Position numbers and translations under genes: made by a program | Assembly (NCBI GenBank): GCA_964445135.1 | Contig: CAYUJW010000038.1 | Span: 1-10,538, forward strand | Length of the DNA stretch: 10,538 nucleotides | Origin: JACOTV01 sp964445135 | GTDB lineage: Bacteria > Patescibacteriota > Microgenomatia > UBA1406 > GWC2-37-13 | Direction of reading: 5' to 3' | Notes under the pieces: model-generated | Seen by the model: the letters and a program-made list of their open reading frames with translations, nothing else | Databases searched by the model: none | Told to the model about the DNA's origin: nothing | Part shown: one piece after another, positions 1 through 6,890 of the stretch | Position numbering within the stretch: the first letter of the stretch is position 1 | Layout: every line of letters starts with the position of its first letter

Positions 1-55
1 TAGTTGATAGTTGATAGTTGATAGTTGATAGTTGATAGTTGATAGTTGATAGTTG
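1..55. repeat. Heptanucleotide tandem repeat (TAGTTGA)n
   Basis: Seven perfect copies of TAGTTGA are followed by a six-base partial copy (TAGTTG), after which the sequence turns unique (TGGGAAAC). The array touches the left edge of the window, so its true length is unknown. It lies just past the 3' end of the FAD protein gene. No gene is visible in bases 1-79. It is a simple-sequence repeat, and assembly may have broken in it. Confidence 0.97.
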
Positions 56-79
56 TGGGAAACTGGAGGAGGTGGTGTT

Positions 80-1360
80 TTACGTAAGTGTGTCCTCGGT
101 GATCATTTGTGCGAGCTCGCTTCCAAGCTCCACGCCAAGGTTGAGGTTGCGATCGTGCGGATACATCTGGTCAATGTTACCCAAGTAAATGCGTTTGGTC
201 AATTGATGGGGTGGTCTGTTATGAAGACTACCTGTTGAAAATAATGTTTGAGTTCTGGGGACTCGGCTGAGGTGCGCCTTTTTAATCCATGAAGATGAAA
301 ATGATGGATTTACTTTTTTCAAAAATGTTGCATATTCTCGGATAATTTCGTTTTCCGTCATGTTGTATCGGGGATGAGTGCGATGAAGGTAGTTTGCTAA
401 ATAAATCAGGTGACGCCCGCCATATTCAGAAGCTGGAATAAGATTGGTGTGTTCAACTGCCACCAACACAGGTTGTGTGCGGTCATTTACGTTGATCCAA
501 TAGTGCGGCTGCACTTGTCGATCAAGCTCCAGGAGCACGCATACGGCGCCTAGCTGATCTTGACTCTCAAGAATTTTTGAGACGTCGTGGTCAAGGTTAT
601 TCTGGATGAGTTTTTTGGCAATTGGTGAAACGGTGGTGATGATGCACGCGTCATATTTTGTGGTCTTGTTTTTTGAGGTGACTACCACATGGTCTCCCTC
701 ATCGGATACGGCCGAAACTGGTGTTTCAAGCCGCAGCACGCCACCTTGTTTGGCAATTGCGTGGATTAGGGAATCAAAGAGCACTTTTGCGCTTCCATCA
801 AGATATCCCAACTTGAAGGTTCGGTCACGGAGGCGATCTTTGAGCCAGGCCAAGGGAATGGTGTCTGCCCATTGTTCAAACTTTCCCGTCAAAAGTGGTT
901 GCCATATGACGCGATATGCTTGTTTCCCTCCGTGCTTTTTCAGCCATGTGGCGGCCTCAATTTGATCAAGTACCTCATTGTTAAGAGGGGCATATTTTAG
1001 GTAGGCAAGTGCTGCGCCGCAGCGGACGCGTTGCAGAAAGGAAATAGGTGAAAATTTCAGCAGATCAATGGGGCCACTGAATGCGTGAAGTTTGCCACGG
1101 AAATAGATCGATGTTTTTGAATGGTAAAAATGCAAAGCGTTCCCGAGCTCAAGCTCATGAATGAGACCGATCACATGTTTGTCCGACTGAAAGAAGTGGT
1201 GGTAGAATCGCTCAATATGATTATCGCCCACTGGAATATAGGTGCCAAGCCCACCTGGGGTGTCTGACGCCTCATAGATGGTGACCGCATGCCCCGCTTG
1301 TGTGAGTCGGTATGCGGCTGTCAGGCCTGTTATGCCCGCTCCGATTATTGCGATATTCAT
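80..1360 (-). CDS. FAD-dependent amine-oxidase/PPOX-like oxidoreductase
   Basis: A 426-residue protein of the NAD(P)/FAD-dependent oxidoreductase superfamily (amine oxidase, protoporphyrinogen-oxidase-like branch). The N-terminus is a textbook dinucleotide-binding beta-alpha-beta unit: GAGITG at residues 7-12, the ribose-binding acid E30 at the end of strand 2, and GG at 36-37. Near residues 394-410 is the C-terminal FAD-contact segment typical of the superfamily (GNID...NLGVELG). Its length suits a complete protein. There is no signal peptide or obvious membrane span. Relatives often occur in polysaccharide and lipid-glycan loci of uncultured bacteria, but their substrate is not established; oxidation or reduction of a sugar or polyprenyl-linked intermediate is only a guess. 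The ATG at 1358-1360 was chosen because the FAD motif begins four residues later. No Shine-Dalgarno is visible upstream. The gene lies 46 bases downstream of the S49 peptidase on the same strand, so the two may be cotranscribed. Confidence 0.85.
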   Translation of the reverse strand: MNIAIIGAGITGLTAAYRLTQAGHAVTIYEASDTPGGLGTYIPVGDNHIERFYHHFFQSDKHVIGLIHELELGNALHFYHSKTSIYFRGKLHAFSGPIDLLKFSPISFLQRVRCGAALAYLKYAPLNNEVLDQIEAATWLKKHGGKQAYRVIWQPLLTGKFEQWADTIPLAWLKDRLRDRTFKLGYLDGSAKVLFDSLIHAIAKQGGVLRLETPVSAVSDEGDHVVVTSKNKTTKYDACIITTVSPIAKKLIQNNLDHDVSKILESQDQLGAVCVLLELDRQVQPHYWINVNDRTQPVLVAVEHTNLIPASEYGGRHLIYLANYLHRTHPRYNMTENEIIREYATFLKKVNPSFSSSWIKKAHLSRVPRTQTLFSTGSLHNRPPHQLTKRIYLGNIDQMYPHDRNLNLGVELGSELAQMITEDTLT

Positions 1361-1406
1361 GTGATTGCTAGATGATGAACGTTAATAAGTGATTGTTGTG
1401 ACGCAC

Positions 1407-2489
1407 CTAGTGACAGGCGTTGATGTGGCTCGTAGATACGGCCATGAGCGACTTTCCGGACAATAATTGTGCACATGTTGCAGGTTCTGTTGGTCGTTTG
1501 GTAAAAAGCAAGTCGCTTAAAAATGAGCCGGGTGCGGACTCTTCAACTACCTGATATGATTTGAGCTTTGCCCGAGCAGCAAGCATCTCATACACCGTAT
1601 CTCGATCCGCCTCTTCATCGATCAGTCCCAGTGCGAGGGCCCGCTTATTTTCAAACATGAGTGCTCCAATTTCATTTTTCACAACTGAGGCTGAAATGCC
1701 GCGACGCTTAGATACGTAGGTAACAAATGCGTCATATTCATTATTGACCCCTGTCTGTTCGTGCGCCAGTTCTTCCTCGCTCATTTTTCGAAACGGGTTG
1801 CCGAGGTCTTTGCTGCGCCCGGCAGATATGTAAAACTCATCGATACCATTTTGAGTCACAATCCCCGACTGCAAAAGAGTACCCGTTGTGGCAGTTACCT
1901 CATCATAAAATTGGTATGGACCAGATATGACCCCAATTGATCCCGTGGTGGAGCCAAAGTCGGCAAATACTCGATCGGCAGATACAGCGCTCCAATAGGC
2001 GCCAGAGGCAGCAACACCCGAAGTGAATGCATACACTGGGTTCCCGGTTTTTTGACGATATTGCTCAACTGCCGCCGCCACCGCGTGTGCTCCATAAATG
2101 GTGCCGCCTGGGGAGTTGATATCTAAAACAACAGCCTTAATATCCTTATTTTGTGCGGCATCCGCCAGCTGCCGCTTGATGTGATAGCCGTATGTTACGA
2201 CACCTTCACTAAACAAGCTTCCGACTCCCCCCATATCACTCTCATCACCCACAATGATCCCTTTGATGGGAAGAGAAAGAATATGATTAGGGCTTTCTGG
2301 CGATCCATAGATACGTTGTTGAATGCGAGCGGCAGGTGGAGTAATTGTTTGTATACTTTGGCTTACTTCAACAACTATGGCAATAAATAGCATTGTCACA
2401 AGGCCAAAAAGCGTGATTGCACTCAGTATGGTGAGTGTTGAGAAGAAGAGTTTGACTTGAGTCGATAGAGCATGGCCCACATATTTCAT
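1407..2489 (-). CDS. sppA: Signal peptide peptidase SppA-type S49 serine protease
   Basis: A 360-residue membrane-anchored S49 peptidase of the short (SppA36) type, which cuts leftover signal peptides in or at the membrane. One hydrophobic N-terminal segment (about residues 18-40) is the anchor, and the protease domain follows from about residue 70. The NSPGG motif at 125-129 fits the oxyanion region. S162 in AASGAYW is the expected nucleophile, and K227 in the SAGRSKDLG segment is the expected general base by comparison with Bacillus SppA, so the Ser-Lys dyad is intact. TGSIGV at 182-187 is another family hallmark. The tail after about residue 320 is not a conserved part and holds two cysteines (C339, C359). 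The ATG at 2487-2489 is preceded by TATAAT nine bases upstream and by no Shine-Dalgarno, which suggests a leaderless or near-leaderless mRNA. It is probably a housekeeping gene beside the glycan locus rather than part of the pathway. Confidence 0.93.
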   Translation of the reverse strand: MKYVGHALSTQVKLFFSTLTILSAITLFGLVTMLFIAIVVEVSQSIQTITPPAARIQQRIYGSPESPNHILSLPIKGIIVGDESDMGGVGSLFSEGVVTYGYHIKRQLADAAQNKDIKAVVLDINSPGGTIYGAHAVAAAVEQYRQKTGNPVYAFTSGVAASGAYWSAVSADRVFADFGSTTGSIGVISGPYQFYDEVTATTGTLLQSGIVTQNGIDEFYISAGRSKDLGNPFRKMSEEELAHEQTGVNNEYDAFVTYVSKRRGISASVVKNEIGALMFENKRALALGLIDEEADRDTVYEMLAARAKLKSYQVVEESAPGSFLSDLLFTKRPTEPATCAQLLSGKSLMAVSTSHINACH

Positions 2490-2498
2490 CGTAAACTC

Positions 2499-2504
2499 AT
2501 TATA
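2499..2504 (-). promoter_or_regulatory. Putative -10 box for sppA
   Basis: A perfect TATAAT on the minus strand ends nine bases before the sppA ATG. A transcript starting at the usual distance would begin within a few bases of the start codon. No good -35 hexamer is seen at 16-19 bases spacing. Confidence 0.45.
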
Positions 2505-2595
2505 CCCGATCAGTCTGCATATGGGGAAAGAGCAGGTGTGGGCGTTGGAAAATATGGCAATATTGAAAATTCGAAAGCACTTAATAGAGTATTAC

Positions 2596-2627
2596 TTTAG
2601 ATTAATTTGACAATCTAAATCAGATTG
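2596..2627. repeat. Overlapping inverted repeats in the intergenic region
   Basis: TTTAGATT (2596-2603) and AATCTAAA (2612-2619) form a perfect 8-bp AT-rich stem with an 8-base loop. CAATCT (2611-2616) can instead pair with AGATTG (2622-2627). The two stems are mutually exclusive. They lie in the 186-base gap (2490-2675) between the glycosyltransferase stop and sppA. No T tract follows on either strand, so a classical terminator is not supported. Apart from the sppA -10 box nothing else was recognised in this gap. Confidence 0.5.
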
Positions 2628-2675
2628 GTGTTTTGTATACATAAAATGAACTGAGGCAAAGAGTGTTCACAATAA

Positions 2676-3372
2676 CTACACATTTTCTTTCAAATACTTT
2701 TTCGCAATCCGATCAGTAATCCACTGCCCAACTTTCCCAAAATGTTTATTTGCGTAAAGTTGCATGGAGGTAAAAAATATCAGTCGCTGATCTTTCTTAG
2801 TCAACTTCTTCAGTGATGCTCCCCCAATGTGCATGTGTTCAACATCAACCCACCCGACGTGATATTTGGCATTTATCAGACGACGCGTAAGGTCGCTGTC
2901 CTCAAACCACAAGAAAAACTGTTCATCCCAACCTTTTATGNNNNNNNNNNNNNNNNNNNNNNNNNNNNNNNNNNNNNNNNNNNNNNNNNNNNNNNNNNNN
3001 NNNNNNNNNNNNNNNNNNNNNNNNNNNNNNNNNNNNNNNNACATCTGGGTTGAGAAAAAGAATCCATGGTGCTTTGGCATACGCGGCGGCTTGATTGCAG
3101 GCTGCAGCAAAGCCCCGATTATCATGATTGGTGATAATGAGCACATTTTGACGGTCAGCCACCTGATCTGTAATCTGCCGAACATGTGTCGTCACTTCCT
3201 CTGAGGAAAAATTATCAACGGCTATGACTTGAAGTGTTGAGTCTGATGTGAGCTGCTTGATAAGCTGCTCAAGATGTTTTGGAGTATTATGATGGACCAC
3301 CACAACTGAGCAAAGTGGATCAAGTTTGGACTCTTCTGCAAGGCGTGGGGTGTGTATGATGCGCGCTGCCAT
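2676..3372 (-). CDS. GT2 family glycosyltransferase, interrupted by an assembly gap
   Basis: A family 2 glycosyltransferase (rhamnosyltransferase-like, GT-A fold) whose middle is lost in the N run at 2941-3040. The N-terminal part (about 110 residues) has the nucleotide-sugar-binding strand at residues 21-26, VDNFSSE at 52-58, NRGFAAACN at 85-93 and the metal-binding-loop equivalent FLNPD at 106-110. The C-terminal part (87 residues) opens with GWDEQFFLWFEDSDLTRRL, the catalytic-base region typical of this group. The two halves lie in different frames across the 100 N, as expected if 100 is a placeholder; a continuous gene needs a true gap divisible by three. In this family the two motifs are usually separated by more than the roughly 33 codons that 100 N would allow. 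It starts 22 bases after the rfbH stop and ends 186 bases before sppA. It probably transfers a deoxysugar to a lipid-linked glycan at the inner face of the membrane; donor and acceptor cannot be read from sequence. Confidence 0.85.
2941..3040. other. Scaffold gap (100 N)
   Basis: Exactly 100 unknown bases fall inside the GT2 gene. The round number and the frame change across it show a placeholder rather than a measured length. Confidence 0.97.
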
Positions 3373-3380
3373 ATTGGCTT

Positions 3381-3386
3381 ATTATA
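3381..3386 (-). promoter_or_regulatory. Putative -10 box for the GT2 gene downstream of rfbH
   Basis: A perfect TATAAT on the minus strand ends eight bases before the GT2 ATG (3370-3372), inside the 22-base space after the rfbH stop. There is no Shine-Dalgarno. The spacing suggests a leaderless transcript start, as at sppA. No convincing -35 element is present. Confidence 0.4.
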
Positions 3387-3394
3387 CGCAGAAT

Positions 3395-4708
3395 TTAGCG
3401 AATATATTTTTTTAAGAATGCTCTAAGCGTTTCGTGGACATAATCAATATGTGCGCTGGTGAGGCCAGGATACACTCCAATAAAGAAGGTATTTGTATGA
3501 ATGAGATCGGCATTGGGAGTTTTGCCGACAACTCGATGTTTGATGTTTTTAAACCCAGGTTGCTTGACAATATTCCCGGTAAATAACGGGCGCGTTTGTA
3601 CGCGATGAGTCTCCAAATAATAGGTCAGATCGAATCGACTAAATGGGGCGCCTGGACGAATGGTCACCGGATACGCAAACCAGCTAGGAATAGAGTCTGC
3701 CATTGGCTCATGAAGCATAAAGTAATCACTATATTGCGAGAAGATCTTCGTATATATGTCAAAGTTCTTCTGTCTGGCTTTGATGAATTTTGCCATTCGT
3801 TTGAGCTGGATTCTGCCCATTGCAGCTTGGATTTCAACTGGCTTTAAGTTGTAACCAATTTGGTTAAAAATATATTTGTGATCATATGGAAGTCCATCGA
3901 TTTTAAAATTAAATCGCACTCCACACGTACCCATAATGCCGCCGCCACTTGCTCCACACCAACACGCTCTCCCCCATTCCCGCAACCCTTGGGTGATTCG
4001 CAAAAACCTCATATCGTTTAAAACAATGGCTCCCCCTTCCCCGGCCGTTGTCATGTGGTGCGCTGGGTAAAATGATTCAGTGGCAAACGTTCCCCACGTG
4101 CCAGTCTTTCGCCCTCGGTATGTTGAGCCCATTGCGTCGCAGTTATCCTCCACCACATAGAGTTTGTGTTTTTTGGCAAGACGCATGATTGGCGCCATAT
4201 CATTGGGGTTGCCAAGCGTATGTACGAGATAGATGATGCGCGTTTTTTTGGTAATTGCAGCTTCAATACTTTCGGCCGTCGGGTTGAGTGTTTTGATATC
4301 TACATCAACAAAAACCGGCTTCAGACGATTGTGTAAAAGAGCTGATATTGTCGTTGGAAAGGTGCATATTGGAGTAATTACTTCCGCGCCTTCGGGGACG
4401 GGGTCTGGCAAGAGTGGAGACATAAGTGATGCGATGGCCAGCAAATCAGCAGATGATCCGGAGTTGGTGAGATACACTTTTTTGGCGCCAAAATATCCGG
4501 CTAGTTCGGCCTCCAATGCCTCGCCTTGTGCGCCCAGGCCAAACCATCCGCGAAGCATCACATCAACCATTGCGTTTAGCTCATGCTCATCATATACAGC
4601 GCCTGCATATTGCACTACGTCACGCCCGGGAACAAACGGCTTTTGCGACGCATCATAATACTGCTCAATCAATGCATGAATGCGCTCCTGTATCTGTTGT
4701 TGTTTCAT
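3395..4708 (-). CDS. rfbH: CDP-4-dehydro-6-deoxy-D-glucose 3-dehydratase (RfbH/DdhC, E1)
   Basis: A 437-residue member of the DegT/DnrJ/EryC1/StrS fold, the same length as Salmonella RfbH. With PMP and a [2Fe-2S] cluster, and with a partner reductase (RfbI/DdhD, E3), this enzyme removes the C3 hydroxyl of CDP-4-keto-6-deoxyglucose, the committed step to 3,6-dideoxyhexoses such as abequose, paratose, tyvelose and ascarylose. The lysine that normally binds PLP is replaced by histidine: FYPAHH, with H217 matching H220 of Yersinia E1. The cluster cysteines are all present: C190 (in EDNCDAMG), C249 and C251 (CWC) and C262 (TCG). D188 is the expected pyridine-nitrogen contact. The loop between the last two cysteines is three residues longer than in the enterobacterial enzyme. 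The frame stays open upstream to 4999, but family homology begins at the ATG at 4708, and a longer form would run antiparallel over the divergent gene. No RfbI-like gene is in the window. CDP specificity is inferred from family. Confidence 0.93.
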   Translation of the reverse strand: MKQQQIQERIHALIEQYYDASQKPFVPGRDVVQYAGAVYDEHELNAMVDVMLRGWFGLGAQGEALEAELAGYFGAKKVYLTNSGSSADLLAIASLMSPLLPDPVPEGAEVITPICTFPTTISALLHNRLKPVFVDVDIKTLNPTAESIEAAITKKTRIIYLVHTLGNPNDMAPIMRLAKKHKLYVVEDNCDAMGSTYRGRKTGTWGTFATESFYPAHHMTTAGEGGAIVLNDMRFLRITQGLREWGRACWCGASGGGIMGTCGVRFNFKIDGLPYDHKYIFNQIGYNLKPVEIQAAMGRIQLKRMAKFIKARQKNFDIYTKIFSQYSDYFMLHEPMADSIPSWFAYPVTIRPGAPFSRFDLTYYLETHRVQTRPLFTGNIVKQPGFKNIKHRVVGKTPNADLIHTNTFFIGVYPGLTSAHIDYVHETLRAFLKKYIR

Positions 4709-4733
4709 TGCGTATTTGAAGTTGTTTTTGGGG

Positions 4734-4739
4734 CCTCCT
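4734..4739 (-). promoter_or_regulatory. Distant AGGAGG motif upstream of rfbH
   Basis: A perfect Shine-Dalgarno core lies 25 bases before the rfbH ATG, too far for normal initiation, and no alternative start codon lies at proper spacing after it. It may be chance, or structure in the leader may bring it closer. Confidence 0.3.
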
Positions 4740-4754
4740 GATTTCACCCCGACT

Positions 4755-4764
4755 AGTATATAAT
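4755..4764. promoter_or_regulatory. Overlapping divergent -10 boxes between rfbH and the plus-strand gene
   Basis: The 82-base intergenic region (4709-4790) has an AT-rich core. On the minus strand TATACT (4755-4760) could serve rfbH, giving a leader of about 40 bases that includes the distant AGGAGG. On the plus strand TATAAT (4759-4764) could serve the gene starting at 4791, giving a leader of about 20 bases. The boxes overlap, so the two promoters could compete. Neither has a good -35 hexamer. Confidence 0.45.
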
Positions 4765-4790
4765 ATATTCTGCTAAATGTACCATTGAGC

Positions 4791-5780
4791 ATGGCAGCTG
4801 CCACGAATATGACACTTCTCACTTCAACATTGCACGATCCAAAGGGTGCACTATACGACGCACTTGACGCAGCTTCCCAGCTAGTACCGTCAATGTATGA
4901 AGGATGGGTGATCAATGTAACTCCCGCGACTGATGAAGGTGTGCAAAAAATGCTCAAAACCCGTGAAGGGATATATCTTACAAAAACCGAGCCTGCCATG
5001 CATCCGGGGACGACCGATGCTATTGAGATGGATCATTTATCAGCACTTTCTCACGCTCACAAACTGGCCAAAGAACAAAATTTTGCGACAATTCAATACA
5101 CAGATGGCGACCGTATTGCCATGGCTGCGCGACATTTTCCCCGTGACTTGGAAAATATGGCTCGCCGCTCCAGTCAGACCCGGCGTGGTATGTTGCATTT
5201 TCCCCGTGATGAAGAGGCATTTACAAGTCACCACCCTGCACTCATGTTTACTGAAGAAGCAATTATTCACGAATATTCTCGAGCTTTCGGAATGCCTATT
5301 GACCCAGGGAGCACGGCACATACCATGACACAGGAGGTGGTTGAGGAAATCTTGAACCAATCGCCACAGATGGAGCCGGTATCGTTCCCCCATCCAAAAT
5401 GGCTCATTATTGCCCGTCAAAATGAGCAACCTATTGAAACGGCTGAATCAGGCCGAGTGTTGATGTATGAAACTCCTGAACAGCAGCGCGCCAAGATTGA
5501 AGGGCTTGCTGGACGACCTGTTGGTGATTACCGTGAACTGGTGTCGCTTGCGCATTCAATCTACAAGATTGAAGAAACTGCATCGCCTACAGAATGGAGT
5601 CTGCGCCTCCGAACTCAGCAGCAGTACCTCAAGCTACTTGATACGCATTTGGGTGAAATTGTACTTGATCCTGAGCTTCGTGAAGCTCAGCATAAAGATC
5701 TAGAGCGTACGGTGCATGCATTAGATCGCGATCAAGAGATGGTTGGCGGTGCTTGGTTTGGGAGCGCACGGAAGAAATGA
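4791..5780 (+). CDS. Unrecognised protein, possibly GT-A-like
   Basis: A 329-residue soluble protein and the only plus-strand gene here; I do not recognise it firmly. The N-terminus (residues 7-55) alternates strand and helix: MTLLTSTLHDPKGALY, then an amphipathic helix, then WVINVTPATDEGVQ. This resembles the start of a nucleotide-binding Rossmann or GT-A fold. Residues 99-108 (ATIQYTDGDR) look like a strand ending in an acidic DxD-type loop, which in GT-A enzymes holds the metal and sugar nucleotide. HFPRD occurs twice, at 115-119 and 136-140. The last 80 residues look helical and charged. No signal peptide or membrane span is seen. Start codons TTG (4785), ATG (4791) and ATG (4809) are all possible; the ATG at 4791 is preferred, with no Shine-Dalgarno at any. 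It converges on the GT2 fragment at 5801 with only 20 bases between stops. Its place in a glycan locus suggests a sugar-related role, by inference only. Confidence 0.75.
   Translation: MAAATNMTLLTSTLHDPKGALYDALDAASQLVPSMYEGWVINVTPATDEGVQKMLKTREGIYLTKTEPAMHPGTTDAIEMDHLSALSHAHKLAKEQNFATIQYTDGDRIAMAARHFPRDLENMARRSSQTRRGMLHFPRDEEAFTSHHPALMFTEEAIIHEYSRAFGMPIDPGSTAHTMTQEVVEEILNQSPQMEPVSFPHPKWLIIARQNEQPIETAESGRVLMYETPEQQRAKIEGLAGRPVGDYRELVSLAHSIYKIEETASPTEWSLRLRTQQQYLKLLDTHLGEIVLDPELREAQHKDLERTVHALDRDQEMVGGAWFGSARKK
5133..5209 (+). repeat. 14-bp direct repeat inside the unrecognised gene
   Basis: CATTTTCCCCGTGA occurs at 5133-5146 and again at 5196-5209, offset by 63 bases (21 codons), so both copies read in frame and encode HFPRD. 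This may mark a repeated structural element or a small internal duplication. Confidence 0.7.
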
Positions 5781-5800
5781 ACGACTGCTCATGGGCCTCG

Positions 5801-6316
5801 CTATTGTATATCTGGGGGGGCGTAGCGTTTGTATTGAGGCTTTCTGAGATGAAACGAAAAAATCCGAAGATAAAATGCTGCAACAAACCAAGGAATCGTA
5901 AACGCGCATTGCGCAAATTCTTTTGTCGATTTGATCTTCAATATTTTTTTGATTTTGGAATATGAGTAGTGATATTTGTAGGCCAGTTGTATGATATGGA
6001 TTCCTTTCACTTTTTGAAGATATAGCCACACATGCTTTTTGTGTGATGGGTAACTTTGGTAGATACTCATGCACGTCGTGATGTTTTTTATTAGTTTTTC
6101 ATCAGACAGGCGAATCTTTCGTGACGTTTGATCGTGATGCATGCGAACAAAATAGATAGACTCATCAATATACATGATGTCTTCTGTCGCCAAAAACATC
6201 ATGGCGCAATCAAGGTCTGCCTCGTTGCCGTATTTGATATTGAATGGATGTGACTTCTTGTATGAGGTGCGATAAATACTCGCGCCAGATATGGTGATGA
6301 GGTTGGTGAAATACCA
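5801..6316 (-). CDS. GT2 family glycosyltransferase, C-terminal part only (5' end in gap)
   Basis: About 171 residues remain after the N run. The first 65 fit the second half of a GT2 catalytic domain: ITISGASIYR matches the acceptor-side strand where these enzymes carry an S-x-(V/I)-(M/Y)-R-R segment, YGNEADLDCAMMFLA matches the region with the catalytic acid (normally ED), and DIMYIDESIYFVRMHHDQTS matches the usual ending with an R-x-H-x-x-x-x-S pattern. The rest is basic and rich in Lys and Tyr, ending near a short hydrophobic stretch (IPWFVAAFYLRIF) that could contact the membrane. The frame happens to stay open through the 100 N into the methyltransferase upstream, which would give one 356-codon gene. 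The two domains are not normally joined, and both are cut short at the gap, so two genes are more likely. The acid preceding DLD is EA rather than ED, a modest variation. Confidence 0.72.
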   Translation of the reverse strand, partial: WYFTNLITISGASIYRTSYKKSHPFNIKYGNEADLDCAMMFLATEDIMYIDESIYFVRMHHDQTSRKIRLSDEKLIKNITTCMSIYQSYPSHKKHVWLYLQKVKGIHIIQLAYKYHYSYSKIKKILKIKSTKEFAQCAFTIPWFVAAFYLRIFSFHLRKPQYKRYAPPDIQ

Positions 6317-6416
6317 NNNNNNNNNNNNNNNNNNNNNNNNNNNNNNNNNNNNNNNNNNNNNNNNNNNNNNNNNNNNNNNNNNNNNNNNNNNNNNNNNNNN
6401 NNNNNNNNNNNNNNNN
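6317..6416. other. Scaffold gap (100 N)
   Basis: Exactly 100 unknown bases. By domain content the missing DNA should hold the end of the methyltransferase and the first half of a GT2 gene, so the real gap is probably several hundred bases or more. Confidence 0.97.
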
Positions 6417-6871
6417 AGTTTTGAAGAAATATATAAATGATTTTTAAATTGATCGCTTGGACTGGTAAATAAAAAGACGCCTCCTTTTTTGAGTGTTCGA
6501 GCAACTTCAGAAAGCACCGCTTCAACATCAGGTATATGTTCAATGACAGAATTGCTAAATACCAACCCGAGGGATTCGTTGGGAAGGGACATATGTTCAG
6601 CACTCTCTTTTAATACGTGTTTATATCTTCCACTTCTTTGTGCCTCATCAACTTCACGGGCTTCATCGTTGTCCACATTGTAGGTAAACTGTTTATCAAA
6701 CAATAGGTGGCTGAGGTATCCATCTCCTCCCCCCAAATCCAAAGATGGTCCTTTAAAAGTTTCGCCTTTTGTCATTTCATACACCGTTTTTAATTCAATA
6801 CTTCTCCATAATTTTGACGCTGGATGCGGGTGAAGTGTCAGCTTGTCAGGTGTTACTTTTCTCGTTTTCAT
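6417..6871 (-). CDS. Class I SAM-dependent methyltransferase, N-terminal part (3' end in gap)
   Basis: The first 151 residues of a Methyltransf_11-type enzyme. Motif I, LDLGGGDGY, is at residues 44-52 and binds SAM. The acidic end of strand 2 is in NVDNDE near 65-70. The post-I/motif II region VFSNSVIEHIPD spans 104-115, and motif III with the GG turn, LKKGGVFLFTSP, spans 127-138. The substrate-specific C-terminal part is lost in the gap. In a glycan locus such an enzyme typically O- or N-methylates a sugar or caps a chain, but its substrate is not visible. The ATG at 6869-6871 lies 19 bases after the stop of the upstream GT2 gene, so the two probably share a transcript. No clear Shine-Dalgarno is present. 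Confidence 0.85.
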
Positions 6872-6890
6872 GGCGTTTGATGTTTTCCAA

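Noticed and set aside
1..55. CRISPR array
   Set aside because: The repeat unit is seven bases with no spacers; it is a simple tandem repeat.
606..965. Plus-strand open frame of 119 codons
   Set aside because: It lies wholly within the FAD protein gene, whose motifs are on the minus strand.
2866..3204. Plus-strand open frames running through the N block
   Set aside because: Translation through unknown bases has no meaning, and the flanking sequence codes for a GT2 on the minus strand.
4709..4999. Upstream extension of the rfbH frame, giving a 534-residue protein
   Set aside because: RfbH homology and family length begin at the ATG at 4708, and the extension lies antiparallel over the start of the plus-strand gene.
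5781..5800. Terminator between the convergent stops
   Set aside because: The 20 bases contain only an imperfect palindrome and no T tract.
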